A stretch of 64,000 bases of DNA from Rapana venosa (Eukaryota; Mollusca; Gastropoda; Neogastropoda; Muricidae). The stretch lies in the NCBI GenBank assembly GCA_028751875.1, contig CM054138.1:48202825-48266824 (forward strand), in the 5' to 3' direction. The position numbers were made by a program, and so were the translations under genes. This document shows, piece by piece, positions 58,201 to 63,499 of this stretch; the first letter of the stretch is position 1; every line of letters begins with the position of its first letter. The notes beneath the pieces are model-generated. The model made no database searches, had not been told where the DNA came from, and worked only from the letters and a program-made list of their open reading frames with translations.

Positions 58201-61200
58201 GCATGCTTTTTTGGTTTTTTAACTTTGTCATCTGTTCCTACTGGTTAAGTAATGGCCTACTCTTCCAAAAAGCAGAATGGGTTTTAACATGTGTGCAAGA
58301 TGTCAAGCTTGTGTTTGGGCGGGACTTCGGTTTATAGTCTCATCCAAAGGTGTTTGAGGGAAGTAGAGTCAGTACTGATGTTAACTCCATGGAAAAAATC
58401 CCCTCGAATAGGTGAGTTAGAGGTCGCTCAAACCTAGGCCACCAGATCACAAGCTCAATGCTCTAACCACAAAGCAATCCTGTCCCCAGAACACAAGTTA
58501 AGAGCTAAGCTGAAACTTCTAGACTGCAGCAAAGGCTCAAACTCCATTCATCTAGGATAAGAATGGCTTCCTGATAAAAGAAATTCACACATATTTTCAG
58601 CTGTTGTTGCATGAGAGCGAGCAGCAGTGAAACACAACACGACCATGACTCCTTCCTTTCTTCCTTTCCTTGCCACAGACAGTAAACCATAATATCAGTA
58701 CCCTCTGTTACAAATGCCCACACCTGTCAGTTTACCCCCACTTTCAACTACTCTCAGCTTCTATCCATTCCATCCCAGCCCAGCCCAGCTGGTGCTTATT
58801 ATAGGAAGAATTGATGCACTTGGACTTGGTAAAAGAAAGAGGCAGGCTAATTTTAGCACAGGGCCCTGGACCCTTGACTGAGTTATGCTGGATTTGTGCA
58901 CTGTGAGCCCTGAGGTCACCCAAAATATGCACCCTGACTCACTCATCCCACCTGGGAATCACTGTGAGACAGTAAGTACACACTAGATGACGATGTTTAC
59001 ACATGTGACTGTTTTGAAGTGTCTTGTGCCAAACAGACAGTCTTACTCCGAATTCAGATGATTTTTGTTTTTGTTTTTCTCTGTTACAGAACTGTTCTGG
59101 TCATTATGCTCAGAACTTGCAATGGCTGAAGACAAATCAGAACATAACATTTTAAGGCATAACAACTTTTTGATGATTGTAGGCCTTGGCTCTTAGCTTA
59201 CATCAATAACTGACAAAAAACTTGGGGTGAGGCCAATATATTTTTGTTTTATTTATTTATCTATTTTTTGCTTTTGTTTCTTCTTGTTATTTTGGGGTTT
59301 GTTTTCTTTTGAGCACTCGTCAAAACTTTTTTCGTTTTCCTTTTGTTTCTTGTTGTTTTTGTCTTTTTTTGGTTTGTTTTCTTTTGAGTGTTCATCAAAA
59401 CTTTTTCGTTTTGCTTTTGTTTCTTGTAGTTGGTAGCTTTCTTTTAAGTGCTCGTCCCAGCTTATTGTCAAACACACCTCCCCCCCTCCCCCCCAATCCT
59501 CCCACCCCCACTCCCTTCTACCTACCCACGGTTGGAGGCCAATACATTACAATCCAGAGGCATGGCAGCGAAGAAGGTGCAGAGCTGGGAGAAGAGTTGC
59601 TGCAGTCCTTCGTGATGCCCGCCCCCCTTCTTCTTCTCCGTCACCTCTTCCTTCAGCTTCCTTTCCACCACCTGCACCCAACCAACGCTTTTCAGTCTGT
59701 ACAGTATGAGGTGGTCAGGGGGCTCAAGGGGGGGAAAAATACACAAAAGTCCTAACGGTCCCTAACTCTAGAGTCAATGGTTCAAATCCTAGTCCTAACG
59801 GTCCCAAACACTAGTGTCAATGGTTCAAATCCTAGTCCTTACAGTTCCAACCTCTAGAGTCAATGGTTCAAATCCTAGTCCTTACAGTTCCAACCTCTAG
59901 AGTCAATGGTTCAAATCCTAGTCCTTACAGTTCCAACCTCTAGAGTCAATGGTTCAAATCCTAGTCCTTACAGTTCCAACCTCTAGAGTCAATGGTTCAA
60001 ATCCTAGTCCTTACAGTTCCAACCTCTAGTGTCAATGGTTCAAATCCTAGTCCTTACAGTTCCAACCTCTAGTGTCAATGGTTCAAATCCTAGTCCTTAC
60101 AGTTCCAACCTCTAGTGTCAATGGTTCAAATCCTAGTCCTTACAGTTCCAACCTCTAGTGTCAATGGTTCAAATCCTAGTCCTTACAGTTCCAACCTCTA
60201 GTGTCAATGGTTCAAATCCTAGTCCTTACAGTTCCAACCTCTAGTGTCAATGGTTCAAATCCTAGTCCTTACAGTTCCAACCTCTAGTGTCAATGGTTCA
60301 AATCCTAGTCCTTACAGTTCCAACCTCTAGTGTCAATGGTTCAAATCCTAGTCCTTACAGTTCCAACCTCTAGTGTCAATGGTTCAAATCCTAGTCCTTA
60401 CAGTTCCAACCTCTAGTGTCAATGGTTCAAATCCTAGTCCTTACAGTTCCAACCTCTAGAGTCAATGGTTCAAATCCTGGCCAGCACTAGTGGCATTCAG
60501 CAAGACTTGCTCGTTAACTTTCCATTTATAAACATCTTGATGAAAGTTATCCAAAATACTGACATAGTTGCCAAGGCGTTGCCAACTTTTCGACTTTGTC
60601 TGCCAGTGCCTTAATTCCCTTCATGCATATCATACACATCCAGAAGATCAAATATGCAAGCTAAAGATCCTGTTAGTCATGTCAGGGGTTTGGTGCGTTA
60701 TGGAAACACAAACATACCCAGCATACATCCGCAAAGTGGCAACCTTCATGAGACTATAAACCGAGGCCCCGTGTTCGAACGCATGCAGAACATCTTGCGC
60801 ACATGTTAAATCCTGTTCCACTTTTCGGAAGAGTTGGCCATTGTGTGCCGGTGGAAACAGATGACAAAATTTACAAAACCGCATACACACGGGGACTGGA
60901 TGTAAAAAAGCACGTGAGTGCTTATTCCATTATCCTCAATATAAAAGAATAAATAAATAAATAAAGTAGGTATAAACAGTCGCATATGCAAAACCTCAAC
61001 AATGGTGAACATTGGAACTCTAGCTAAGCAAGCCACCAAAAAAAAAAAAAAAAAAAAAAAAGATGACATACCTGAGCGGTAGACGACAACAGACTGATAG
61101 CAGCCACTTGCTGAAGAGAGGAGGCAGCGTTCATTTCCAAAGTCTTGACGCAGGAGGTCGTGAGTTCCTGAAGACTTGGGATGCCTGTCCAGCAGGAAGC

Positions 61201-63496
61201 ATTTCTCCCAGAGTCTTCACTGCGTCGGCGTAGAATACCACCATGTCCAGGTCCACAGCATCTTGCTGAATACATATACATACACATATGCATGTAAATC
61301 GGTGGTCTAGAGGTAACGCGTCTGTCTAGAATGTGAAAAGTTTTCAGTCGGACGTGTGCGGTGGTTCGAATCCCGTTTGGACCTGAAAATTTCCCCCCAT
61401 CCCTTAGATCATGAGTGGTGGTCTGGGCGCTAGTCTTTCGGATGAGACGATAAATTGAGGTCCCGTGTGTTACACATAATTATTTACCGCACGTAAAAGA
61501 ACCCACGGCAATGAAAGAGTTGTCCCTGGCAAAATTCTTAGAAAAAAAACATTCTGATAGGGAAACAAATACAGCTGCAGACAGGAAAAAGAATTAAAAA
61601 AATGGGTGGCACTGCTCTTGTGGTGACACGCTCTCCCCGGGGAGAGCAGCCCGAATTTCATGCAGAGAAATCTGCCTGTCTTAAAGTGGTATAAATAAAC
61701 ATTTTTTTTAAAAACCACAGCTGTCAGTTTCCCCCACTTTCTGCTACTCTCCACTGCTGTCTATCTGGGCCAGCTGGTGCTGATTATAGCAGAAACTGAC
61801 CATGCTTGGACTTACTAAAAGAAAGGGGTTCGCTAATTCCAGCATTGGGCCTTTGACATAGTTATGCTGGAGTTGCACGCTGTTAAATCTGTGTATATAT
61901 ATATATACTAGTGTATGAATGCATGCAGGTACAAAATATGGATAAATATGCTAAGAAAAGAGCAGAGCAAAATGGCAAATTTGTTTCAGAAATAAGATGT
62001 TTGAGTGTGCTGGTGCACGAGATGTCAAACACACACAAACACCATGCAACACATAAAAACACATACACACAAAAACACAACACAACATACACGCACACAC
62101 CACCTCATTTTCTGCAGCAGCAGAGTCCAAAACTCTCCTTGTCACATACAACAGCAACTCCTGCCAGCACGACTGAACCAAGCGGCAAAGATGCTCACCA
62201 GAAACATCTTCTCTCCCCTCTTTGCCTGCACAAAACAAGTCCACATTAAGCGAAGGAGATCACCTGGTTTGGCTTTAATGTAGCGATTTATATCACTGTC
62301 TTCTAGCATATTCTTCTTCTTCTTCATTGTCGGTTGAATGCTCAAACAGCAACTATGGTTGTCTTGTCAAATGACGGAAAATACGTCGCACAACCATTTA
62401 GCGAATGACAAGTCAGGCACAGTGCATCCGACTTCAGCATGGGGGAAGAATTGTTATCTTTTTTTAAAGTCTTTCGGGGAAAAAAGGCAGGAGAATGGAG
62501 AGACCAAGAAGGCAAAAAATAGACCAGAAGGAGGTGACAAGAAGAAAAGGAACAAGGCAGAAACAAGAGAGGGATAGTAAAGAGGAAATTCCCAGCATGG
62601 AATATCCAGAAGATGCTATTTATACTGACAGGCCCCCTGGCATTCCCATGGGGAATTCTACCAAAATTTAATGTCCCCAGTAAAAATGGAAGCCAACTTT
62701 CTCTCCATAATATACGCAGAGCATGTCTCAATATGTGATTCATGTCTGTTTTAAAGTCAGTAATTAGAAAACTTCAGTCTCAACTTATTGCGGTTTTGTT
62801 TGGTAAAGAAGTACAAACATTTAATTTCAAAAGCAAAATGGTATGCACCATGTGACCATTTGGCAAAACATCAAATCCTTCAGCTTGCAACCACTGCCAC
62901 AAAATAATGATCCAGTTGAAATATCAAAAAAACCAATACTATTCTTGATTGAACTGTTTATTTATTATCTGGATATGAAAGCTGTGTAAAAAAGATATAC
63001 TGTTCTCAGCTACTTTTAATAAGCAACTTTTACATCAAACTGAACACAGTTGTGAAAAAAAGATCATACATAAGCATACACTTTTTTTTAAAGCCTAAAT
63101 AAGCCTACTTTTCCGTGTCTTTTTATCTCAATATTTAAAATTTTGAAAACAAAATTATTCAGAAATCTCAACAGTTTTTAAAAAAACTGACACACTTATT
63201 ACACAAACACTGAGGCTTACACTGCTTCCTTTCTTTGGCACACAAAAGGAGAAGATACAGGGCTCGATCTGCTTTCAGCTTCAGCATGTAGACACGTGTG
63301 TTGATGCTGTTGATAATGTCCACAGCTTTCCCTAATGTGGCCGTCAAGAGAGGCGTGGAGGTGTTGTCCCCTTCACTCGCACCGTTCCTGATCTGTTTCC
63401 GTTTGGCCATCTGTACCTCGCAGTCAGCCATCAGCATCACCAGTCTCCCAATTTTTGTCACTCGCAAACTCTCAGACAATGCATTCCCTGCCACAT
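37093..63496 (-). CDS. TARBP1: tRNA (guanosine-2'-O-)-methyltransferase TARBP1, 3' eighteen exons
   Basis: TARBP1 is the animal homologue of the Trm3/SpoU enzymes that methylate the 2'-O of G18 in tRNA using S-adenosylmethionine (established knowledge). Eighteen exons give about 960 residues; vertebrate TARBP1 is about 1,600, so the N-terminal part lies right of the window. The last five exons hold the SPOUT domain: motif 1 [19 protein letters not shown] with the conserved Asn and Arg, motif 2 [20 protein letters not shown], and motif 3 [20 protein letters not shown]. The preceding exons encode helical HEAT-like repeats, for example [20 protein letters not shown]. Phases agree throughout except at 61072-61265 (one base missing) and around 46237-46380. 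These may be assembly indels, alleles or decay. No promoter is in the window. Confidence 0.95.
37265..37500 (+). mobile_element. SINE-A1 next to the last TARBP1 acceptor
   Basis: Body from AGTCCTTTGGATGAGACT to an A-type tail with (AATA)n. Separated from the exon only by a (CA)n tract. Confidence 0.9.
37580..37672. repeat. Three tandem 30-bp units
   Basis: CAGCAAGTGTTTCCCCACCT plus GTAACTYG repeated three times. Confidence 0.9.
37770..38005 (-). mobile_element. SINE-A fragment with internal duplication
   Basis: CTCACCAGCACACARTGGCC through GATGTTCTGCATGCGTTCAT occurs twice in tandem (37812-37890, 37892-37973). The copy faces a second fragment in the opposite orientation (38035-38200). Confidence 0.8.
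38035..38205 (+). mobile_element. SINE-A1 3' fragment, inverted partner
   Basis: From CTTGCACACATTAAAACCTG to CCTCAAAATAAAAAAG; forms an inverted repeat with 37770-38005. Confidence 0.85.
38824..39255 (+). mobile_element. SINE-A2: head 2, A body, tail B
   Basis: GAAGGTGGCAGGACTGTTAA (head 2), A body, GTGTTTAGACACCATCCTCG, then CACCACTGGTGAGCCTCGGA and an A-rich end. A full-length example of this combination. Confidence 0.88.
39360..39487. repeat. (CA)n with CTACA interruptions
   Basis: Imperfect CA array in a TARBP1 intron; generates spurious Thr/His frames. Confidence 0.95.
39551..39687 (-). CDS. TARBP1: TARBP1 exon (SPOUT motif 2)
   Basis: Acceptor TGATATTTCAG, donor GG/GTAAGC. Encodes [39 protein letters not shown] and TLLVLG. 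Confidence 0.95.
39770..39875 (+). mobile_element. Tail-B module fragment
   Basis: CCCTGAAGTCGGAATGCGGC, TACCTTCAAGGTGGGC and GGTCGCGTATGCAAAATCTC. Confidence 0.8.
40495..40680 (+). mobile_element. SINE-A1 3' fragment beside a TARBP1 donor
   Basis: Ends in (AATAA)n about 15 bp downstream, in transcript sense, of the donor of the 40699-40823 exon. Confidence 0.88.
40699..40823 (-). CDS. TARBP1: TARBP1 exon (end of SPOUT motif 1)
   Basis: Encodes [37 protein letters not shown] and IPITE. It carries the conserved Arg following PNLGG. Donor GAG/GTAAAG. Confidence 0.95.
40830..41590. other. Intron sequence, no repeat recognised
   Basis: AT-rich; a short poly-C at 41301-41312. No exon seen. Confidence 0.5.
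41595..41750 (-). mobile_element. SINE-C head-side fragment
   Basis: GGATCGAACCCACACATCTT (inverted box B), TAAGCAGGTGCATTACCCTC and CTAGACCACCGATCC match the SINE-C head. Confidence 0.8.
41751..42300. mobile_element. Dispersed repeat D split by a SINE-A1 insertion
   Basis: 41751-41905 (TCTCAGCTGCTATCTATTCC, AGCTGGTGCTAGTTATAGCA) and 42258-42295 (CCTTGACCGAGTTACGCTGG) are continuous in the intact copy at 58715-58935. Here they are separated by an inverted SINE-A1, with TCCTT at both junctions as a possible target duplication. Confidence 0.8.
41906..42257 (-). mobile_element. SINE-A1 with head 1, nested in repeat D
   Basis: Inverted near-full-length copy: GAGGATAATGGAATAAGCAC tail end, A body, then a head 1 ending CTAACCACCAGGCTATCCCG. 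Confidence 0.88.
42313..42495 (-). CDS. TARBP1: TARBP1 exon (SPOUT motif 1)
   Basis: Encodes an acidic linker, [13 protein letters not shown], basic CRKKSHRRD and [16 protein letters not shown]. Donor GGGAG/GTGAGG; the joined PNLGGLCR matches TARBP1. Acceptor TTGGACAG. Confidence 0.93.
42500..43470. other. Intron sequence; 59-bp tandem duplication at about 43010-43125
   Basis: CTCATTATGTTTGGGATGTG, GAGA and TTTTTAATATTCTCATTTTT occur twice in succession. Nothing else recognised. Confidence 0.7.
43475..43815 (-). mobile_element. SINE-B3, full-length: head 3, B3 body, tail B
   Basis: On the minus strand, head 3 reads CGCTATAGCTGAGTGGTTAA (box A-like) and ATGGGTTCGAATCTCAG (box B), then GATTTTTACGATCTCCC, CAGTGCCGTAATTCCCTTCG, ATAACCCACTGAACG inverted, and the tail-B module at the 3' end. 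Confidence 0.88.
43892..44075 (-). CDS. TARBP1: TARBP1 exon
   Basis: Encodes [20 protein letters not shown] and following residues to GPWKMKTT. The [10 protein letters not shown] junction with the previous exon is TARBP1-like. Donor CACAG/GTAACA. Confidence 0.92.
44400..44760 (+). mobile_element. Repeat H fragment followed by diverged SINE-C
   Basis: 44400-44540: GGAGCCTGTCAGTAAAAATA and CGCCTGACAAGTCTGGCCCA (repeat H). 44560-44760: ATCTTGAGTGGTAGTCTGGG and AAAAAAGCTACTCTC (SINE-C body, degraded). Confidence 0.65.
45000..45510. repeat. (ACACT/ACTAC)n pentanucleotide array interrupted by a SINE
   Basis: CACTACA/CACTGCA units at 45005-45050 and 45383-45510 flank a SINE-A1 insertion, so the array predates the SINE. 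Confidence 0.85.
45052..45370 (+). mobile_element. SINE-A1 with head 1, best full-length copy
   Basis: GGATAGCCTAGTGATTAGAA (box A-like), AGGTTCAAATCCC (box B), A body, and tail ending CCTTGAAATAAAAGAATAAA. It defines the head-1 and A-tail combination. Confidence 0.9.
45583..45664 (-). CDS. TARBP1: TARBP1 exon
   Basis: Encodes [20 protein letters not shown] and LKDYSLE. Acceptor TTTTAACAG, donor GAG/GTGAGA. Its first base completes a codon split with the preceding exon. Confidence 0.92.
45868..46125. repeat. CA-rich higher-order array, three units of about 100 bp
   Basis: ATAAACTACACACTCACAAA and CACCTCACCCACCCACACAC recur at about 100-bp spacing. Confidence 0.85.
46194..46216. repeat. Poly-C tract next to a TARBP1 donor
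   Basis: In the transcript this is a poly-G run 20-42 nt after the donor of the 46237-46380 exon. Confidence 0.95.
46237..46380 (-). CDS. TARBP1: TARBP1 exon, reading frame disturbed
   Basis: The donor ATG/GTGAGC is clear. Three acceptors are possible (after 46370, 46380 or 46393). The phase-consistent acceptor, 46370, gives [15 protein letters not shown] and so on. The most protein-like translation, [19 protein letters not shown] to [12 protein letters not shown], does not connect in phase to the next exon. Mixed frames would be needed for a TARBP1-like product, which suggests indels here. Confidence 0.55.
46400..47361. other. Intron sequence, no clear exon
   Basis: 47140-47265 resembles the inner part of repeat H. 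A frame with a good acceptor at 46852-46723 (minus) was considered as an exon but has no TARBP1-like content and no fitting phase. Confidence 0.45.
47362..47445 (-). CDS. TARBP1: TARBP1 exon
   Basis: 28 codons, phase 0 at both ends: [20 protein letters not shown] and PELPEEMR. Acceptor TGGTTTCAG, donor CGG/GTGGGT. Confidence 0.9.
47665..47768 (+). mobile_element. Tail-B module fragment
   Basis: CCCTGAAGTTGGAATGTGGC, CACCATTGGTGAATGTTGGA and GCTCTAGCCAAAGAAC. Confidence 0.8.
47769..48390. other. Intron sequence, no gene or repeat recognised
   Basis: AT-rich with several similar ATGTCATAR/ATGTCTTRG stretches (47825-48120) that look like an old short-period degenerate repeat. Confidence 0.45.
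48395..48815 (-). mobile_element. SINE-A2: head 2, A body, tail B; contains the intact TTAA site
   Basis: Tail-B module, ATGGTGTCTAACGCAACACC, A body, and head 2 with GAATCAAACCCAGAATCTCA and GGCGAATATCTTAACCATCC. The TTAA in the last motif is where the transposon at 53323 inserted in another copy. Confidence 0.88.
49030..49170 (-). mobile_element. SINE-A head 1 fragment
   Basis: GGGGGAAAATCCCTTCAAAC, CTCAAATCCACGCAATC and GTGCTATCCTGCC, inverted, ending 23 bp from the TARBP1 donor at 49193. Confidence 0.65.
49194..49346 (-). CDS. TARBP1: TARBP1 exon (HEAT-like repeat region)
   Basis: 51 codons, phase 0: [40 protein letters not shown] and [11 protein letters not shown]. Donor CAG/GTCAGT. 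Confidence 0.94.
49487..49650. repeat. (CA)n-rich microsatellite region
   Basis: Imperfect CA repeats in a TARBP1 intron; overlapping Thr/His and Cys/Val frames are artefacts. A second CA tract lies at 49820-49862. Confidence 0.9.
49870..50104 (-). CDS. TARBP1: TARBP1 exon (HEAT-like repeat region)
   Basis: Encodes [40 protein letters not shown] and [20 protein letters not shown]. Acceptor CTGTCTGCGCAG, donor CAG/GTAGGG. Confidence 0.94.
50365..50436 (-). CDS. TARBP1: TARBP1 short exon
   Basis: 72 bp: [20 protein letters not shown] and ILS, with split codons at both ends matching its neighbours. Donor AG/GTAAGT. Confidence 0.9.
50560..50880 (-). mobile_element. SINE-A1 with head 1, full-length
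   Basis: Tail end TTGAGGATAATGGAAGAAAA, A body, TTAACTCCAGGGAAAAATAT, AATTGAACCCGGGTCGTC (inverted box B) and CTAACCACTAGGCTATCCCG (inverted box A). Confidence 0.92.
51118..51345 (+). mobile_element. SINE-A1 fragment joined to a tail-B scrap
   Basis: 51075-51120 is an inverted tail-B piece (CTAGAGCTCTGAGGTTCACC). From ACGAGACTATAAACTGAAGT onward it is a SINE-A1 with A-type tail. Confidence 0.82.
51340..52245. repeat. (CA)n and poly-C composite array, about 0.9 kb
   Basis: Long stretches contain only C and A, with C runs of 8-37. The minus strand, which is the TARBP1 transcript, is therefore G/T only over long runs. Open frames of up to 226 codons rich in Gly, Cys and Val are artefacts. Confidence 0.95.
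52257..52429 (-). CDS. TARBP1: TARBP1 exon
   Basis: Encodes [40 protein letters not shown] and [17 protein letters not shown]. Acceptor CTTGTTGGCAG, donor AG/GTATGA, followed in the transcript by a G37 run. Confidence 0.94.
52460..53060. repeat. GGAAT/GGAGT-type pentanucleotide satellite, about 600 bp
   Basis: Tandem variants of GTGGA, ATGGA and ATAGA. Purine-rich on the plus strand. Codon-long frames of His, Ser, Phe and Ile on the minus strand are artefacts. Confidence 0.95.
53130..54010 (-). mobile_element. SINE-A2 interrupted by the TTAA transposon
   Basis: 53130-53322 holds tail B, a shortened A body and the start of inverted head 2 (GATAGGCAGGTGAATGTCTTAA). 53986-54010 holds its end (TTAACCTTCCTGCCACCTTC). 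The two halves join at TTAA exactly as in the intact copies. Confidence 0.9.
53319..53989 (+). mobile_element. TTAA-flanked non-autonomous DNA transposon, copy 2
   Basis: 663-bp element (53323-53985) in opposite orientation to copy 1. Subterminal palindrome at 53336-53357 with core GCCGAAGCTTAAGCTTCGGC. Also contains AGGGCAATCATTTTTCTAAA, TGACATGTCAACAAG, and AAATGGCGGGATCC near its right end, all shared with copy 1. No transposase frame. Confidence 0.93.
54030..54345 (+). mobile_element. SINE-A2 (head 1 remnant, A body, tail B)
   Basis: CTGTTAAAGGGGATTTTTTT, AGTTAACATCACTGCCAACT, A body, and ACATTGTCCCTGAAGTTGGA with the tail-B module. Confidence 0.8.
54346..55200. other. Intron sequence, no gene recognised
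   Basis: 55000-55200 may be an extension of the repeat shared with 11.78 kb; the 165-codon minus frame across it has no motif. Confidence 0.4.
55200..55370 (-). repeat. Dispersed repeat shared with 11775-11920
   Basis: CTTCTGACCCTGAGGATGCG, GGGGAGATTGAAATGAGTG and GGAACAGCAGGACAGGAAC. Orientation arbitrary. Confidence 0.75.
55527..55718 (-). CDS. TARBP1: TARBP1 exon
   Basis: 64 codons, phase 0: [40 protein letters not shown] and [12 protein letters not shown]. Acceptor TTCCCCTACAG, donor AAG/GTGAGA. Confidence 0.94.
55770..55945. repeat. Three diverged tandem units of about 60 bp
   Basis: TCTCTGAATTTATGYRTTTA, TACCCYGRAC and GGAGAAACATT recur three times. Confidence 0.75.
56180..56545 (-). 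mobile_element. SINE-B3 copy, near full-length
   Basis: Tail-B module (GAGCTCCAAGTTTCACCAAT), ACCTACTGAATGCTGACATG, AAGGGAATTAAGGCACTGGC, TTGACCTGGGAGATCATACA, and the inverted head 3 (AACCACTCAGCTATAGGTCC). Confidence 0.85.
56810..57345 (+). mobile_element. LINE 3' remnant, second copy
   Basis: CTTCACCTGTACACTCCTTC, TTGGCTGTCGCTCTTTCTC and AATGACCTCCCTCTCTCCCT match the minus-strand LINE remnant at 9.07-9.83 kb. It ends ATAGTGCTATATAAATTCCA and (TTATCA)n. Frames are broken. It supports the 3' end assigned to the first copy. Confidence 0.85.
57346..57420. repeat. (ATC/ACC)n trinucleotide tract
   Basis: Continues from the LINE tail and ends 20 bp from a TARBP1 donor. Confidence 0.85.
57440..57681 (-). 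CDS. TARBP1: TARBP1 exon abutted by a SINE
   Basis: [60 protein letters not shown] and LEAILPQ. Acceptor GATCCTGCAG lies directly after the SINE sequence; donor CAG/GTAGGT. Confidence 0.88.
57690..58012 (+). mobile_element. SINE-A1 with complete LINE-like tail
   Basis: From CCTTCGGATGAGACTATAAA through the A body (with GTGTGCCAGGTGGGAACAGA duplicated), the A-type tail CCTCGATATAAAAAA, then GAGCGCTTTGATTTGTTGC and CTATATAAATTCCATACATT with (ATT)n. It starts about 8 bp from a TARBP1 acceptor. Confidence 0.92.
58045..58490 (-). mobile_element. SINE-A2: head 1, A body, tail B
   Basis: GCTCCAAGGTTCACCAATGG, poly-C, TTAAACATGACACCGGTGTG, A body, TTAACTCCATGGAAAAAATC, and an inverted head 1 ending near CTAACCACAAAGCAATCC. 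Confidence 0.88.
58600..58985. mobile_element. Repeat D (intact) and repeat G, copy 3
   Basis: 58715-58900 is the uninterrupted version of repeat D (TCTATCCATTCCATCCCAGC, CCTTGACTGAGTTATGCTGG). 58925-58985 is inverted repeat G (CACCTGGGAATCACTGTGAG). 58605-58710 recurs at 56680-56800 (GAGCAAGCAGCAATGAAAC, CATGACTCCTTCCTT). Confidence 0.75.
59230..59460. repeat. T-rich tandem stretch, two to three units of about 75 bp
   Basis: GTTTTCTTTTGAGYRYTCRT and CAAAACTTTTTCGTTTT recur. Phe/Leu/Cys frames across it are artefacts. Confidence 0.7.
59530..59671 (-). CDS. TARBP1: TARBP1 exon
   Basis: [40 protein letters not shown] and CNVLASN. The donor is placed at AACC/GTGGGT because only that leaves the single base needed by the next exon; GTAGGT four bases on would break the frame. 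Confidence 0.85.
59752..60480. repeat. 43-bp tandem array, about 17 units, each with a pol III B-box-like motif
   Basis: Units read TAGTCCTTACAGTTCCAACC, TCTAGWGTCAAT and GGTTCAAATCC. The last 11 bp fit the tRNA gene B-box consensus and are present in essentially every unit. Variation is mainly A/T at one position (GAGTC or GTGTC), with blocks of each type. Intronic in TARBP1. Confidence 0.95.
60585..61040 (+). mobile_element. SINE-B3 split by a SINE-A1
   Basis: 60585-60747 is B3 body (CTGCCAGTGCCTTAATTCCC to GCAACCTTCATG). 60748-60963 is a 5'-truncated SINE-A1 (AGACTATAAACCGAGGCCCC to (AATA)n). 60964-61022 is the rest of tail B (GTCGCATATGCAAAACCTCA). A poly-A of about 22 follows, 10 bp from a TARBP1 donor. 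Confidence 0.85.
61072..61265 (-). CDS. TARBP1: TARBP1 exon with a one-base frameshift
   Basis: The 5' half reads [20 protein letters not shown] and EMLPAGQ. The 3' half reads [20 protein letters not shown] and [15 protein letters not shown] in another frame. Both flanking junctions are phase 0, but the exon is 194 bp, one short of a multiple of 3. The shift lies within about 61165-61185. Assembly error, allele and gene decay are all possible. Confidence 0.9.
61295..61700 (+). mobile_element. SINE-C, plus-oriented full-length copy
   Basis: TCGGTGGTCTAGAGGTAACG (box A-like), GTGGTTCGAATCCCGTTTG (box B), CTAGTCTTTCGGATGAGACG, GTAAAAGAACCCACGGC, CTCTCCCCGGGGAGAGCAGC and the 3' end TAAAGTGGTATAAATAAACA. 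Confidence 0.92.
61715..61890. mobile_element. Repeat D, copy 3
   Basis: GGGCCAGCTGGTGCTGATTA, TAGCAGAAACTGACCATGCT and TTGACATAGTTATGCTGGAG. A (TA)n follows. Confidence 0.8.
62104..62225 (-). CDS. TARBP1: TARBP1 exon
   Basis: [40 protein letters not shown]. Acceptor TGTTTTGTGCAG, donor GAG/GTGGTG; starts with two bases of a Cys codon supplied by the upstream exon. Confidence 0.9.
62335..62680 (-). mobile_element. Repeat H, inverted copy
   Basis: AATGACAAGTCAGGCACAGT, GCATCCGACTTCAGCAT, AACAAGGCAGAAACAAGAGA and TGACAGGCCCCCTGGCATTC match repeat H at 26.6 and 27.8 kb, inverted. Confidence 0.75.
62681..63220. other. Intron sequence, no repeat recognised
   Basis: AT-rich. The frame of the next exon runs on to a stop at 63168-63170, but a donor at 63220 removes it. 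Confidence 0.5.
63221..63496 (-). CDS. TARBP1: TARBP1, most upstream exon in the window
   Basis: [60 protein letters not shown] and [14 protein letters not shown]. Acceptor CTTATTGCAG. Donor CAGT/GTAAGC leaves one base that, joined to the next exon, gives a Cys codon in frame. Assignment to TARBP1 rests on this phase match and position. Confidence 0.82.
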
Positions 63497-63499
63497 CTG

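Noticed and set aside
59752..60480. CRISPR-like appearance of the 43-bp array
   Set aside because: Units are directly adjacent with no variable spacers, and the context is a eukaryotic intron.
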